Below the pieces are notes generated by a model. The model did no database searches. It saw only the letters and a program-made list of their open reading frames with translations, and was not told the DNA's origin. The position numbers and the translations under genes were made by a program. This document shows, one piece after another, positions 1-11,393 of a stretch of DNA of 64,000 nucleotides. This stretch comes from Dactylellina haptotyla (Eukaryota; Ascomycota; Orbiliomycetes; Orbiliales; Orbiliaceae). The first letter of the stretch is position 1; each line of letters starts with the position of its first letter. Where the stretch lies: positions 4,030,001 through 4,094,000 of the forward strand of contig CM062379.1 in NCBI GenBank assembly GCA_031310005.1. The letters run 5' to 3'.

Positions 1-459
1 GCTAGTTAATGCAGAAGTCGCCAGCGTGACATGACGTTGGTTTTGCTTTATTTTTATTTTTGTTATTTTTGTTTCTTTTTCTGGATATTTCTTTTCCTCG
101 AAAAACGAGGTTTTCGAAGACCGTATGGTGTGCGATGCGGCGGTCCGCGGCCAGTCAGTTGCCCCTCCGCTTCCTCCTCCTCTCCTCTCCTCCCGCGATA
201 ACAATGAGGGGCTGGGGTGTGGAGGGACATATCGACAAACCTTCGATTTTCGCTTACGGCAGGCTAGGCATGCACTGCTCACAACTTTTCGGCGTTTGCG
301 GTTGGGGTCATCGTCCTTCTTTTTCGGGGGCGTGGTCGAGACCGGAGCCGGTGGAGTAGCAGAGGAGAGAGTGGCTGTAGAGCCTGAAGCTTCGTCGATA
401 ACGGAGTGCAAAGCTAGATCCTCCTCTTCGACCTTGAAGTGTTTTTGAACCTGAGGCAT
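1..459 (-). CDS. Zn2Cys6 (C6 zinc cluster) transcription factor, N-terminal exon, cut by the window edge
   Basis: Seen: on the minus strand an ATG at 459 opens a 73-codon exon (459..241). It starts MPQVQKHFKVEEEDLAL and ends RKRRKVVSSACLACRKRKSK. The CxxC followed by RKRKSK is the first half of a fungal binuclear zinc cluster, preceded by a basic stretch; the third Cys should follow at once. The exon ends in phase 0 at a GTTTGT donor (240-239). I find no convincing next exon in 1-240, so the first intron probably runs off the window. Known: such proteins bind CGG-type sites in promoters. Inference: the ACxACRKRKSK form resembles, from memory, the cluster of the nitrate regulators NirA/NIT4, and a nitrate transporter gene lies divergently 2.7 kb away, so a NirA-like role is plausible. 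Many unrelated C6 factors share this motif. The C6 call is firm; the NirA idea is tentative. Confidence 0.72.
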   Translation of the reverse strand, partial: MPQVQKHFKVEEEDLALHSVIDEASGSTATLSSATPPAPVSTTPPKKKDDDPNRKRRKVVSSACLACRKRKSKVCRYVPPHPSPSLLSREERRGGGSGGATDWPRTAASHTIRSSKTSFFEEKKYPEKETKITKIKIKQNQRHVTLATSALTS

Positions 460-626
460 GGTTTGATAAGGCACATAGAGCAGCTATCAGAAAGTCCGAT
501 TTCGATTCCGTAAGCTGAAGGATAAGGACTGGGACGGAAGGACTATCGAGCAAGATATCAATTGCGCATGCGAGCAAATCAAACTCCGACAAATTCAGAG
601 ATTTCGAAATCGGACTCTGATGGCAT

Positions 627-652
627 CTCCGAGGAACTTAAGCGAAAGATAA
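627..652. promoter_or_regulatory. NirA-consensus octamer next to a GATA site, upstream of the C6 regulator
   Basis: CTCCGAGG at 627-634 matches the published NirA consensus CTCCGHGG. AGATAA at 647-652 matches the AreA GATA-factor consensus HGATAR. They lie about 170-190 bases upstream of the ATG at 459. Function is inferred from motif match only. Confidence 0.35.
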
Positions 653-2292
653 CCTGAGGGCTCAAGGCAGCTTGTCTCGGAGAGGTTTCGTCGTTTAAAG
701 CACACAAACGCTTGCAAAAAACTAGCAAGAGCCAGCAAAGGTCAGCCTATCCTAGTCCGCAGAGAAACACTGCATGCGGACGGACATAGGCAAATATCGG
801 GTATCAGGACGTATCGAGAATGTGGCTGGAGAGGAATCTCGAGTGTCCGGCGCGCTTTGACCGACGGAAGCTCTTTTTTTATTTTTTAATCTCCACTTCG
901 ATCTCCAGTCGCGATCTCAATCGAGATCTCGAGATCTGAGGATTTGGATTCTGCAGACGCTCGCTGTTTCGGCAGCAGGCAACATGCGCATGCGACCGCC
1001 GAAGAAATTTATGGGCCCCGGCCGGCCAGGCTGCGAGAGTGCGGTTCGGCTCGAACTGGCGATGTTGGACGGTCGCTTGTGTGTTGAGGGATCTGCTGAT
1101 TCCAACACCCCAACGCAGCAGCAACATCAGCGTGGACTGAAACATATAATACTACTCTGATATCAAATATCAAATATCAAAATCGCGACCGTGCCCACTC
1201 CGGCCTCAGCGACGGTCGTGTGATTGGTAACCCGAACGATGCAGCGCGAGGGGCCTGTTTCAAGGCCGGGCGGGCGGTGGTGTCTATATTTGAATCCTAC
1301 GCCACTTCGCCGCCCCGCGCTTCGGAACATTCGCTCTCGCGTGTCAAGTCGGTCGAAAACGGGTCTCGTTTCTCGACCACTGATCCTCGTTTACGCAATT
1401 TCGAGGACGGGTTTCCCAAGCACACCCGCTCGGATTCTCGTCGAAGTGGCCTTCTTTGGCAGTTGCGGTTTCTAATTTCGATCTTCAGCCTTTCCGATCC
1501 ACCCACCGCGATCCCGGGAATCCTTCTTCTTTCTGCTTCTTCTTCCTCTCCTTCTTCTCCCTCTGTCTTCGCCATGTCTCGGCAAGTCCGCAGCCTCTCC
1601 ACAGCTGCTGCGAATAGAATCCTTTTCACCACGCTCTCACACGATATTCTCGGGGATGCGCCGTCGAACCGAGCAGCCGGGCAGTCATCAGTCATCGATG
1701 TCTGATATCTGAAATCCGGTTTCTCTGCCTCGCGTTGAAAATCGATCGGCATAGCTTATCGGTCTCAGATCCAACACCGCTGAGCACCTCGTTGACTCTG
1801 GCTTGTGCTACCATCCGCATCGTACAACAACGTCAAGAGAGTGTGCACCTCTGCCACGGAGTTTAATTCGTCCAATCTGCAGCTGCCCCAATTGATATCA
1901 AGACCCACCCCTCCACACTACTGTGGAACGAGTATCCTCATTCATATCTATCCCGGCATCAGAGACGGACACCTAAAATAAATAAAAAGAAAAGAAAAGA
2001 AACCAAAGGAAAGTAAGGCGGAGGATATTCGAAATGAAAAAAAAAAACCAGGAGAAGAAATTTTATCGAAATTTGGGTTCAACATTCACCCCCAATCGTC
2101 CCATATCAGACTTTCACCGCTCCGAAAGTGCACTTAGGTGTTTACATGTACATGTACATGTCCCGTACATACATATTTGCACTAAACAGCCCAGAAACCA
2201 TGGGTTTCCAGCACCCTCGTCTCGCCAAATTCGATGCAAAGCCGCCCCCAACACATCGATTCCCAGAATGGAAGCCGCGTGGGGTGTTTCGA

Positions 2293-2298
2293 GATAAG
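2293..2298 (+). promoter_or_regulatory. GATA-factor (AreA-type) site
   Basis: GATAAG preceded by A, matching HGATAR. It lies about 860 bases upstream of the nitrate transporter start. Motif match only. Confidence 0.25.
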
Positions 2299-2467
2299 GC
2301 CTACAACCAAAAGGTCGGGACATTTAGCTGCAGGCCGCCAAGGAGCCAACCACACCTTTTAGTTTCAATCAAACAGGCTTTTCCTCAGCTTGCGGCGTAT
2401 GACTAGCAATCGCTTTGAGGACCTTTGCATCAAATATCAAAGATTTTGCGCCCCTGGTCGCATTCAA

Positions 2468-2473
2468 GATAAG
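2468..2473 (+). promoter_or_regulatory. GATA-factor (AreA-type) site
   Basis: GATAAG preceded by A, matching HGATAR, about 690 bases upstream of the nitrate transporter. A further site on the other strand, CTATCT at 2920-2925, lies about 230 bases upstream. Confidence 0.3.
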
Positions 2474-2725
2474 CAAAATTCGACGTAAAATGGTTCGTTA
2501 GGAAGAACTCGATCAAACATTGTCGCTACACTTCACCCCGACCCACCCCTATAGCGCGCTTGTTCCGCCCATCTACTGTATCGCCCCTCTACGACCTCTA
2601 TATCGATTGCAAAAGTGGAACCAAGGGGGCGAAACCGGCTGCCACATCTTTACAGATCTCGCCCTTTCCTTCGAGATCCATCCCGCAGGTAAGATACCTT
2701 TCTTAATAGCGCTTGAGGGTTTTCT

Positions 2726-2733
2726 CTCCGTGG
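2726..2733 (+). promoter_or_regulatory. NirA-consensus octamer upstream of the nitrate transporter
   Basis: CTCCGTGG matches CTCCGHGG exactly and lies about 424 bases before the transporter ATG, with GATA sites on either side (2468-2473 and 2920-2925). Joint NirA/AreA control is the established pattern for fungal nitrate genes; here it is inferred from motifs. Confidence 0.4.
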
Positions 2734-3156
2734 AAATATGTACACCGCAGGCGGCTTGCGACTACTTCACAAAGAGCTTCTCGAATTTCATATTGGGACC
2801 CCAAAACTGCCATTTCCGAGGAACAAAAACCACCCCACACACTAGGACGCGTGGTGCAAGAAGTCCTTGGGAGGTTATTATAAAATTCTTGCGGAAGGGG
2901 AGATGGAGATTTTCTCCGGCTATCTCGAGCTTGATGTCGGTTCTTTCGCTGCTGATCTTAAACCAAAGGAGGCATTGCAAGCTGACATGGCAAGAGAATA
3001 TAAGATTATGATTCTGTCGTGAGATTCGGAACCAGATTCAAAGCTCCACTCAGAGGTCATAAATAGACAAAGAAATCCTAAATCGCGTGGCCAGCTCCAC
3101 AAGAGAAGAGCAACTTCAACTTTCAATTCGGTCGAGTTTTTTTGATGTTTGTCAAA

Positions 3157-4718
3157 ATGGCTCCTTCAGTCAAAACTTGGTTCAGCGCACCAGAGGTCAA
3201 CCCTATCAACAAGAAGGCCCGGACAATCCCGTTCTTCAATCCCGTATGTTATAACGTACAAAATTCGGTTTTATCGGGCTTCATTTACTGATATAGCTTC
3301 ATTAGATCGACAAATATGGCCGAACACTCTGGTTTAGCACATTTGGCTTCATGATTGCATTTCTGTCTTGGTATGCTTTCTCGCCACTCCTCTCCGTCAG
3401 CATCAAGAAAGACCTACATCTTTCCCCCGCGGAGGTCGCGAACTCCAATGTTTTGGCATTGACTGCCACTCTTCTTGTCCGCCTCGTTGTCGGACCGCTC
3501 TGCGACAAATTTGGTCCTCGATACGTTTTTGTTGGTACCCTGCTCGTTGGTTCTATCCCTACCTTCCTTGCAGGCACAGTTCAGAATGCCACCGGCCTTA
3601 TGTTTGTTCGTTTCTTCATCGGTATCCTTGGAGGTGCTTTTGTACCTTGTCAAGTCTGGTCCACCGGTTTCTTCGACAAGAACGTAGTTGGAGCTGCAAA
3701 TGCCATCACTGCCGGCATTGGCAATGCCGGCGGTGGCATTACCTACTTTGTCATGCCAGCCATCTACGACTCCTTCGTTCATGATCGTGGCCTTTCGTCT
3801 CATGTCGCATGGAGGGTATCGTATGTTGTTCCTGGCATCCTCATCGTAACCATGGCACTGGCAATCCTAGCCTTTGGTGAGGATACCCCTAATGGACCAT
3901 GGAAAAACCGAGGTATTATAAACGGTGTGGATACCACAGCTGAGGGCACCGTTGTCGACATCGTCGAGCTATCCCAGGCAAAGGAGACCAGCCGACACAG
4001 CTCTGTTTCTGATACCAAGAAAGGAGACATCGAGACAGCATCTGAGGGCAACACCGACGCCGTTGCCATCGCTTCCCATGAAGTTATTCAAAAGCCAAGT
4101 CTTCGTGAAGCCGCTCCAGTCATATTTTCTCTCCAAACTCTTACCCTTTGCTTTGGTTATTTCAATACCTTCGGTGCGGAATTGGCCATCAACTCCATCC
4201 TTGGTGCTTACTACCTAAGGAACTTTCCTCAACTTGGACAAACGGGTGCTGCGAACTGGGCCGCTATGTTTGGTCTGCTGAACGTGGCCACCCGCCCTCT
4301 TGGTGGCTTTCTCTCTGATGCGCTTTACAAGCGTACCCAATCTCTATGGGCCAAGAAACTGTTTAATACCGGTCTCAACATTTTCGCAGGTATATTTGCC
4401 ATTGTTATCGGAGTTGTCGACTCTCACCATCGTCCCACTATGGTCGGGTTGATTGCCCTTCTCGCTATCCCAATGGAAATGGGCAACGGAGCTAACTTTT
4501 CTCTGGTCCCGCATGTCCACCCTCATGCGAACGGAATTCTCTCCGGACTTGTGGGTGCCTTTGGTAACTTTGGTGGTATTATTTTTGCTATTATCTTTAG
4601 GTACCATGGTACCAACTATCCTAAGGTGTTCTGGATTATTGGGACAATCATGATTGCTATGAATCTCTCAGTTGTATGGATTCGACCAATTCCAAAAGGA
4701 CAGATTGGTGGCCGTTAA
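3157..4718 (+). CDS. nrtA: High-affinity nitrate/nitrite transporter, MFS nitrate-nitrite porter family (CrnA/NrtA type)
   Basis: Two exons, 3157..3243 and 3306..4718, join in phase 0 to give 499 residues, the usual length for the family. The intron of 62 bases has a GTATGT donor and TTAG acceptor. The protein imports nitrate by proton symport across the plasma membrane. Visible marks: two nitrate-porter signatures, AGIGNAGGG near residue 164 and GLVGAFGNFGG near 443; an Arg in LLVRLVVGPLCD (about 88) and one in TRPLGGF (about 359), matching the substrate-binding arginines known in NrtA; twelve hydrophobic segments with a hydrophilic loop near 220-265. An ATG 12 bases upstream (3145) is in frame; I chose 3157 because its AAAATGG context is better. 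NirA- and GATA-type sites lie upstream. No nitrate or nitrite reductase gene lies in the window. The 3' end converges on cofactor D. Confidence 0.95.
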
Positions 4719-5081
4719 CTATTAGCTCAATTATATTTTCCTTAAAAAGTATTTTTTAGCCTTTGGGACCATTTCGGTTACATTGTCAAGTTAGAATATA
4801 TGGTGCATCATTTTTTCTCCGTGTAGCTATAGGCGTTCTTTTCGCCTCATTTCTAGCATTTTCTTTTGATAATATGTATATCCTTCAATATGAACAATGG
4901 AGATATTTTCCGAACAGCCATTATCCAATCCACAAAAGTACCTTCATCCTTTCATGGAGCCTACCCCGTATCGGGCAGTACTTGACCCGAAAAAGAGTTC
5001 GAGACCATAGAGCCACGAAGCTTAAAAAACGCCACATTTATCAGGGTCTAAGACGATATCTAGTCCAATTTCTTCCTATCT
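4719..5081. other. Convergent intergenic region
   Basis: AT-rich 3' flanks of the nitrate transporter (+) and cofactor D (-). Nothing else is seen. A plus-strand open frame at 4763-5125 is partly antisense to the last cofactor D exon. Confidence 0.7.
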
Positions 5082-8000
5082 TTATATTCCTAACATTCCT
5101 CTTATCTCTTCAACAACTGATTTGAGCTGTTTGGGCTGATCTGACCAGTTCGTTTCAGTAAGTAAAATCTCTACCTCTTCTTGACCTCCCTCCATGGATA
5201 GGATCAAATAGAGGGTTTCGGCCACCAGGCTTCGGATCTAGAAAATGCAATGCAAGTAGAAACCCCACACCTCCCAAAAGGATATGGGGTTTGTGTTGAG
5301 GGTTAATGTTAGTCAACATGTTTCTCCGCGGCGGGTTGTGGTATCTCGCAGATAACGGAATATTGCGTACATAAGAATATATGTAAGGAACAAAGTATCA
5401 CAGACCGAAAAAACGGCCCCTGCATTTGATTTAAAAGGAAACATGCACTGACCTTAGGAAATGAATGCAATAGCATACCAACTAATTTCTTCACAGCTGG
5501 AGCTCGAGTTGTTGTTACAGATGCTAGACCATTGTATATTTTGACCGCCCCTGTTAATTTTCCAACACTCGCCGACCTGAAATGTGCCTTTTGGGTCAAG
5601 GAAAATATTTCTTGAAACCTGTAACGGAGTTAGTTAATAATAAGACCACCAGGCGCCCCTGGAAAGATATCTGCAAACCTGAATGGTCCAGCTTCTAGGC
5701 GTTCTATAAGATGACTCTCAAACCAATTTCCTAGCATTGCTAAAGACGGAACGACAATCCTATCATCGCCTGATGCTACAGCCTCACCAACTATCTTAAT
5801 CCAGCAGTTTGCTATGTCGCTCAGTGTTACAGTGCCATCAGTTCCCGGGTATGCAGATAGGCCACTCAAATATTTTTGTATCGCCCGAGTGCTCGATCTC
5901 ATCACGCTATCCGATCCCGCTCCCGCGCTGGTCGCATAACCTTCCAAGAACGCCTGCATGACCGGTTTATGGCTTAATATCCTAACCATTGTTTCAAAAT
6001 ATTCGTCCCAGTTGACCCAGAAGCTCGATTCTGGGGTAATCCCCTGGAAAACACCACCGGCCCAATCCTTTTCTTGCGCAGTGATTTTCCAGACAGCATC
6101 ACATGCTTTCAAGCGCACTCGATCCAGCTTTTCCGCTGACAGTGCAATTATCTTGTGAAAGATACGCATTTGTGTGGTGTCCGGTGTTGAAATATCAATG
6201 GGACGGATGGCTTGGAGGGATAGAACCGCACGAATTGCTTCAATCCGGGCCCAAGAACCCACGTCTCCACGAGAGTCGATGGAATAGTCGATGAGCGACC
6301 TGTATACGGCTTGTAAGATCTGATCGTTGACGACTGGAGTTTTTTATTAGCGTGTACCCAGTAGCCAGGAGCAAAAGTTCATCTTGCTTACAGCCTTGAG
6401 GAAATATGCCATCTGCGAGGGCTGACATTGCAGCGACGCGCATTTCTATATGAGGGGATCTTGAGACAACCAGTATACCATCGATAATGTCCTGTTGCAT
6501 CATCGACAAACCCGTACCCTCTTCCTTACTTAGATTAAAAAACCTAAACACTGCTCCCAGGGCTTTAACAACCAATATTCTTCTTGTCCTTGCCCTTGAT
6601 TTCCCAAGCCAAAGTTTGACAATCTCAGCGCGATACCTGTCATTCATGTGAAGGAAAAACCTCTCTGCCGCGTAGACAGCGACTGTAGTAACATTTTCTT
6701 CCCATCTCTCGAGAGCAGAATCGATGACACAAAGATAGCGCCGCAATAAAGGGATCGGGAGATCAGAGCGTCCTTGCGCACACATGATTTTTGCAGCATC
6801 TGACAGCGCGGTGATCAGATATGCCGCTGCTTCACAAGTCATTTCGGGTTTAAGCACCGGATGCACGAAATCCCTCGGCTTGACACTATCAAATATGCCA
6901 AATACACCTGTTTTATCTTTCATCTCCGCCAGAATATCAGCTAAGAGTTTTGGCTCCTTTCCTTCAAGCTCATTGATTAGGCTGAATATGATATCAGCGA
7001 GAGCATACCAGCTGCCATGACGAACTTCGATATCAAGTGTGGGCCCAACGCCATATCTCTTAATAATATTCCTTGAGATCTTCCAGACTTCGTCCCGTCG
7101 ATTGAGTTCTAGGATACCGATTTTTGCCAACAAACCGATTCCTTTGGCAGCAGTTATCCTGCCAGCTGAGTCTTGTAGCCCAATCCCTCGCCACTCGTCA
7201 ATTAACCCGTTGATAAGACCATCCCAATAACAGGCGTCTCCGAGGACGGCAGCCTTGGATGCGACATCTGTACTTGCTCTACTTCTCAGAGCGACAGCGG
7301 AATAATCAATCACTTGCACCAGAGAAATCCCATCTTGGATCATGTTGGGATGTCTGCCAACAAGCTCTTGAAGGGCGGCCGAAGCACCGCGACGTATATT
7401 TCCGACAGGGTCAAGACAAGCGGCATTAACTAGCTCCTGTGCTAACAATTGTGGAAGTGTCATAGTATCTGGATAAGGGGCAATACATCTCTCCGCCATC
7501 ATTTCTTCAGTTTTATAATTCCTTGCGAGACTCCAAGCGGCATAGCAAGCGGCATCTCGAACATTTCCTCCTGTCGCGAAAGTAGCTTTCCGCTGCTCAA
7601 AAACGAGGGCAGTAACTATGCAGTCCAGGACTTTTGGCAGCATCGATACCGTAGCGGCATGGAAGCGGAGAAATGTCGCGACAGTTAAGGTTAACCCGTG
7701 CCAGAGATGTACTGAGACCTGAGAAAGATCCTTTTTATATCTCTTCTTCGGTTCAAGTTTGGTCAATGCGCGATTGGGATAGAGAACATCGGTATCATAC
7801 ATCTCAATCACAGCCTCAAAAATTTGGCTCCGGTCGGCCGCCGCCAGTCGTAAAGCGATCAAACTCAGCGATTTTGAAGCGGCGTACCGGACTAGCGAGT
7901 CCCTGTCATCGAGGAAGCGAAGTAGTTGATCGATCATTTCTTCTACTTGTTCCGGGGGGCCATCTTGCGGCTCTGATTTTCCTGGAGGGGGCAGATAGAG

Positions 8001-9249
8001 ATAGGCAAGATTACGTAAAAGCTTGCAAAGTGTCTTCCGGAGCATGGCGTTCTGTGCAATTAGACCTGAGGCATCTGCGTATAATTCTCGCACAATAGTT
8101 TCGTATACATTTGCTAACAGCTCTGGCCCGCCAACGATTGATCGTTCCCCGGAAGCAAATATACCCGAGAGGGCGCTCAGCAACCCCATGAGGAGGTAAA
8201 CATAAACGACACCATTCTCATCCTCCTTCTCATTGCCATTGACACAAATGGCGACAGTAGCGCTGACCCAATCGATAAACCAATCGAGAAGGTAGTGGTA
8301 AACATCCTTACGGACTACAAGGCGGACAAATGCAGCTGAAGCTCCTTCTCTATCTTTCCCCGCGGAGTGAATACTGCAGCAAGCTACAGTTAGTACCCTC
8401 CTTGCGATTGCAGATATTCCATCGGGCATAGGTGGAACCTTTACCAGCGGGACAGGAGGACTTGACGCAGCTTCGTCCGCGATAGTGATTAAGTCAAAAG
8501 GTGTATATAGTAGATGTGATATCCAGATCAGCGAGACATATCGTAGGTGCCATGATAGGCCTGACCTATCAGCTTTCTTGGAATAAGATGAAGTTTCGAA
8601 TTTCTCCTCGACGACATCGTTGAGTACATCAGCTGATTTGTCGGATTGGTCGATTAATTTATCGCTATTCTCAAAGACTCCGAGCATGGGTTCAAGCCAT
8701 TTGGGATCGTTGTATAAAAACCGAAGGACAACTTTCGGTCCCCGGACCTTCATCCAGACGTAGAGCAGTTGGCCCAGTGCCTCAATAATGTTTACCGCGG
8801 ATCTATCTTCGAGATCCGGTAATGTCTCAGCTCCGTCCCTCCCGGTTAAGAGGTAGGCGGAGAATGCGGATGTCAGGTTCCCCATGCATTCCGCGAGAAT
8901 AGGATCCAATAACTGGGGGAATTCTTGGAATGACTCGAGCTGTTTACAATTCACGTCAGCACGAGGGCAAATTTATTCAAGTTTTCCCCCCCTAGATATC
9001 ACTGGTAGATGGAAACCAATGTGCACCTGAAATGTGGAGAGATATCCCAAAAACAAGAAGACAGCTTACCAGGTGAATTATTTTATAATAATCGTGCACA
9101 TTGACCCTAGCCCGTAAAGCCCTCCGTAGCTCCTTCCCATCCTGCTTGGTATCCCAGAGGAGCCCGGACAGCCGTTTGTTGATGTCCTCGAGCAAACGAG
9201 TCGAGTGTTTTAGAGCCTTGACGTCCCGGTCCTCAGGTACGGCGTCCAT
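5082..9249 (-). CDS. Tubulin-folding cofactor D (TBCD / Cin1 / Alp1)
   Basis: Five exons: 9249..9070, 8939..6392, 6333..5679, 5618..5453 and 5237..5082. They give 1234 residues, close to human TBCD. Cofactor D captures beta-tubulin and works with cofactors C and E to assemble the alpha/beta dimer in the cytosol. Family marks: LESFQEFPQLLDP at the start of exon 2; long HEAT/ARM-type helical repeats; DYSIDSRGDVGSWAR near residues 925-939, the signature opening the conserved C-terminal domain; FRFQEIF across the exon 3/4 join; and a C-terminal exon beginning IRSLVAETLYLIL. Intron 3 uses a weak GTTTGC donor, but ACTAAC and ACAG follow and both frames are restored. Without the last exon the protein would end early in a poorly supported extension. 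The 5' end is divergent from the Ppg1 gene. Confidence 0.93.
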
Positions 9250-9857
9250 TTTTGCTAGAAGCTGGCGCGGGTATATACTTATATATGTGTATATCTATAC
9301 TTATACACAGCACTCGGCCTTGGTGGAAAAGGGCAAACAGCGCAATGTTGCTCGTGAATGGGGCACACAGGATCCAATCGTGAGCTCGCCCCTGCCCGAG
9401 GACCTTGCCAGCTGAGTCAGGTCGAACGGAGCTTCTGCGCAGCTTCCTTCGGCGGGTCCAAGTTCTGCTCTTTGGTCGCTCCGGTGCCGTTGCGGGCGGG
9501 CGTTGGGCGCGCGTGTTGGGGCACAGTGAAAAGTCCGCCACCCCAATTTTCGTCATACTGGCAAACCAAACCCATCTTCCATTCCCTCGCGCTCGCTCGA
9601 ATCCATCAACACCTTCAACCGCGGCGGGTCCAGATATTCCAGAAATCTTGCATTCGATACTTCATATATCGCAGGTCGCCTCGTTCCACATCGTCATCCG
9701 CACCCTTCTGACAGCGAAAGCGGATACCCTCCGTAGTCGGCTGGCAGGCCAGGCTCGATCTCCACACCCTCGCTCGCGATCGCACGATAAGCGTGGTCAC
9801 TTGATCTATCCGCACGCCCCAACCTTATCGGCGCGTTCTCGCCGTTCCTCGGATTAA
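9250..9857. promoter_or_regulatory. Shared divergent promoter region of cofactor D and Ppg1
   Basis: The 608 bases separate two divergent starts. An alternating TA-rich tract at about 9273-9307 lies just upstream of the cofactor D ATG; the Ppg1 side is GC-richer and CT-rich. No further gene is seen. Confidence 0.6.
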
Positions 9858-11393
9858 ATGAGTGACCTAGACAAGTGCGTATGCAATACACAACACCAGT
9901 GCGCGGACTTCCTGATTGCTGATCATCGCACCCGCGCTTGTTCTCCGTGACCAGGGCCATTGAGCAATTACGGCAATGTCGACCTATACCAGAACTCCAG
10001 GTCCGCGAGATCTGCTTCAAAGCTCGCGAAATCCTTATCGAAGAGGCGAATGTGCAAATCGTTGACGCCCCAGTTACTATCTGCGGTGATATCCACGGCC
10101 AGTTCCATGATTTAATGGAACTCTTCAGGGTTGGAGGCGATTGTCCAGATACGAATTACTTGTTCATGGGTAAATACTCGCCTCCTGCTATAGTTGAACA
10201 TGAAATCAAGCAGGCGCTCATCCGGGATATCGTGTTAAACTAGGGGATTTCGTCGACCGCGGCTTTTATTCTCTCGAATCTTTCCTTCTCTTGCTTTGCC
10301 TTAAAGTCCGCTATCCGGATCGGATTACCCTTATTCGGGGAAATCATGAATCGCGCCAAATCACAACAGTTTATGGATTCTATGATGAATGTATACGGAA
10401 ATACGGCTCTGCGAACGTCTGGCGATACTGCTGCGATGTGTTCGACTATTTGGCTCTTGGTGCTTTGGTAATAGGCGCCGGGTCATCCGTCCAACCCACA
10501 CGTTCCACGGATGGTGAAGATGCCGAGACCAAGATCAGGGAAGCAGAGGATGAGGTTGAAATCGAGGTTATCGGACTAGGTGGCGTAATAACGAGACAAA
10601 TGTCAAGAAGAGATGCGGGTATGATAAACTCTGCAAACTTGACGCCCTCCGCACTTCCCCATCTGTCTAGCTCGGGTCCCGCGGGGGCTTTATTGACTGG
10701 AGTACCCGGGACTGGCGCAAGCGGGAACAGTCGAGGGACCTCTACTCCTAACGCACCTACAAACACAGGTGGCGCGGTTCTGTGCGTGCACGGAGGACTG
10801 AGTCCCTTGATCGACTCTGTCGACAAAATCAGGCTGCTGGACAGAAAGCAAGAGGTCCCCCATGATGGTGCGATGTGCGACTTGCTGTGGAGCGATCCTG
10901 AAGGTATATTTCCATCACTGTCTATCCTCATATAGAAAATAGTGCTAATGGTATCCCCTTGATAGAAATCGACGGATGGGGGCTCTCCCCTCGTGGTGCT
11001 GGCTTTCTTTTCGGCGCCGACATTGTAAAACAATTCAATCACCTCAATAACCTTACACTAATCGCCCGGGCCCACCAACTCGTTATGGAAGGCTTCAAGG
11101 AGATGTTCGATTCCAGTATTGTCACCGTTTGGTCTGCACCTAATTATTGTTACAGATGCGGTAACGTGGCAGCAATACTAGAACTAGGCGAAGATAATTC
11201 GAACGCAGTTTTAAGAAGCGGTGGGGAGGAGATGCTGTTCAACAGAGAAAACACCAGAAGACTAGCAAGCACATATATGGGAGGGTCTATGAAGCGAGGT
11301 GGACCGGGAAGACGATATAGAGTCTTTGAAGCTGCTGCCCAAGATTCTAGAGGCATGCCGTCGAAGAAGCCGATGCCCTACTATTTCCTCTAG
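9858..11393 (+). CDS. ppg1: PP2A-like serine/threonine phosphatase catalytic subunit, Ppg1 type
   Basis: Four exons: 9858..9874, 9955..10169, 10244..10903 and 10966..11393; 439 residues. The first exon has only 17 bases; its donor is GTGCGT. Metal-site motifs of the PPP family are intact: GDIHG (50-54), GDFVDRG (78-84), GNHE (110-113), VHGG (about 260), then ARAHQLV and [11 protein letters not shown]. The tail ends in YFL, the form that is carboxymethylated in PP2A-like enzymes. Yeast Ppg1 affects glycogen storage and works with the Far/STRIPAK-like complex; a similar role is inferred. Odd: about 100 extra residues (roughly 154-255, rich in Ser, Gly, Thr, Pro and acidic residues) sit between LGALVIG and VLCVHGG, where most PP2A-like enzymes have only a few. 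Assignment to Ppg1 rather than PP2A/PP4/PP6 rests on overall sequence. Confidence 0.9.

Larger units (their letters stand above)
460..3156. other. Divergent intergenic region between the C6 regulator and the nitrate transporter
   Basis: No convincing gene is seen. Several frames are open on both strands (for example 1220-1705 plus and 1297-1752 minus), but they overlap each other and show no domain. The region carries NirA-type and GATA-type sites, listed separately, and AT-rich, purine-rich stretches near 1980-2050. Confidence 0.6.

Noticed and set aside
1220-1752. Open frames of about 150-160 codons on both strands
   Set aside because: They overlap each other, lack domains and lie in a CT-rich promoter-like stretch.
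5309-5452. Extension of cofactor D exon 4 into the following sequence
   Set aside because: It encodes a tail unlike the family, whereas splicing to 5237 restores the expected C-terminus.
10467-10768. Ppg1 insertion read as an unspliced intron (GTAATA to ACAG)
   Set aside because: Removal of 302 bases would shift the frame before VLCVHGG, while the unspliced frame is open and restores it.
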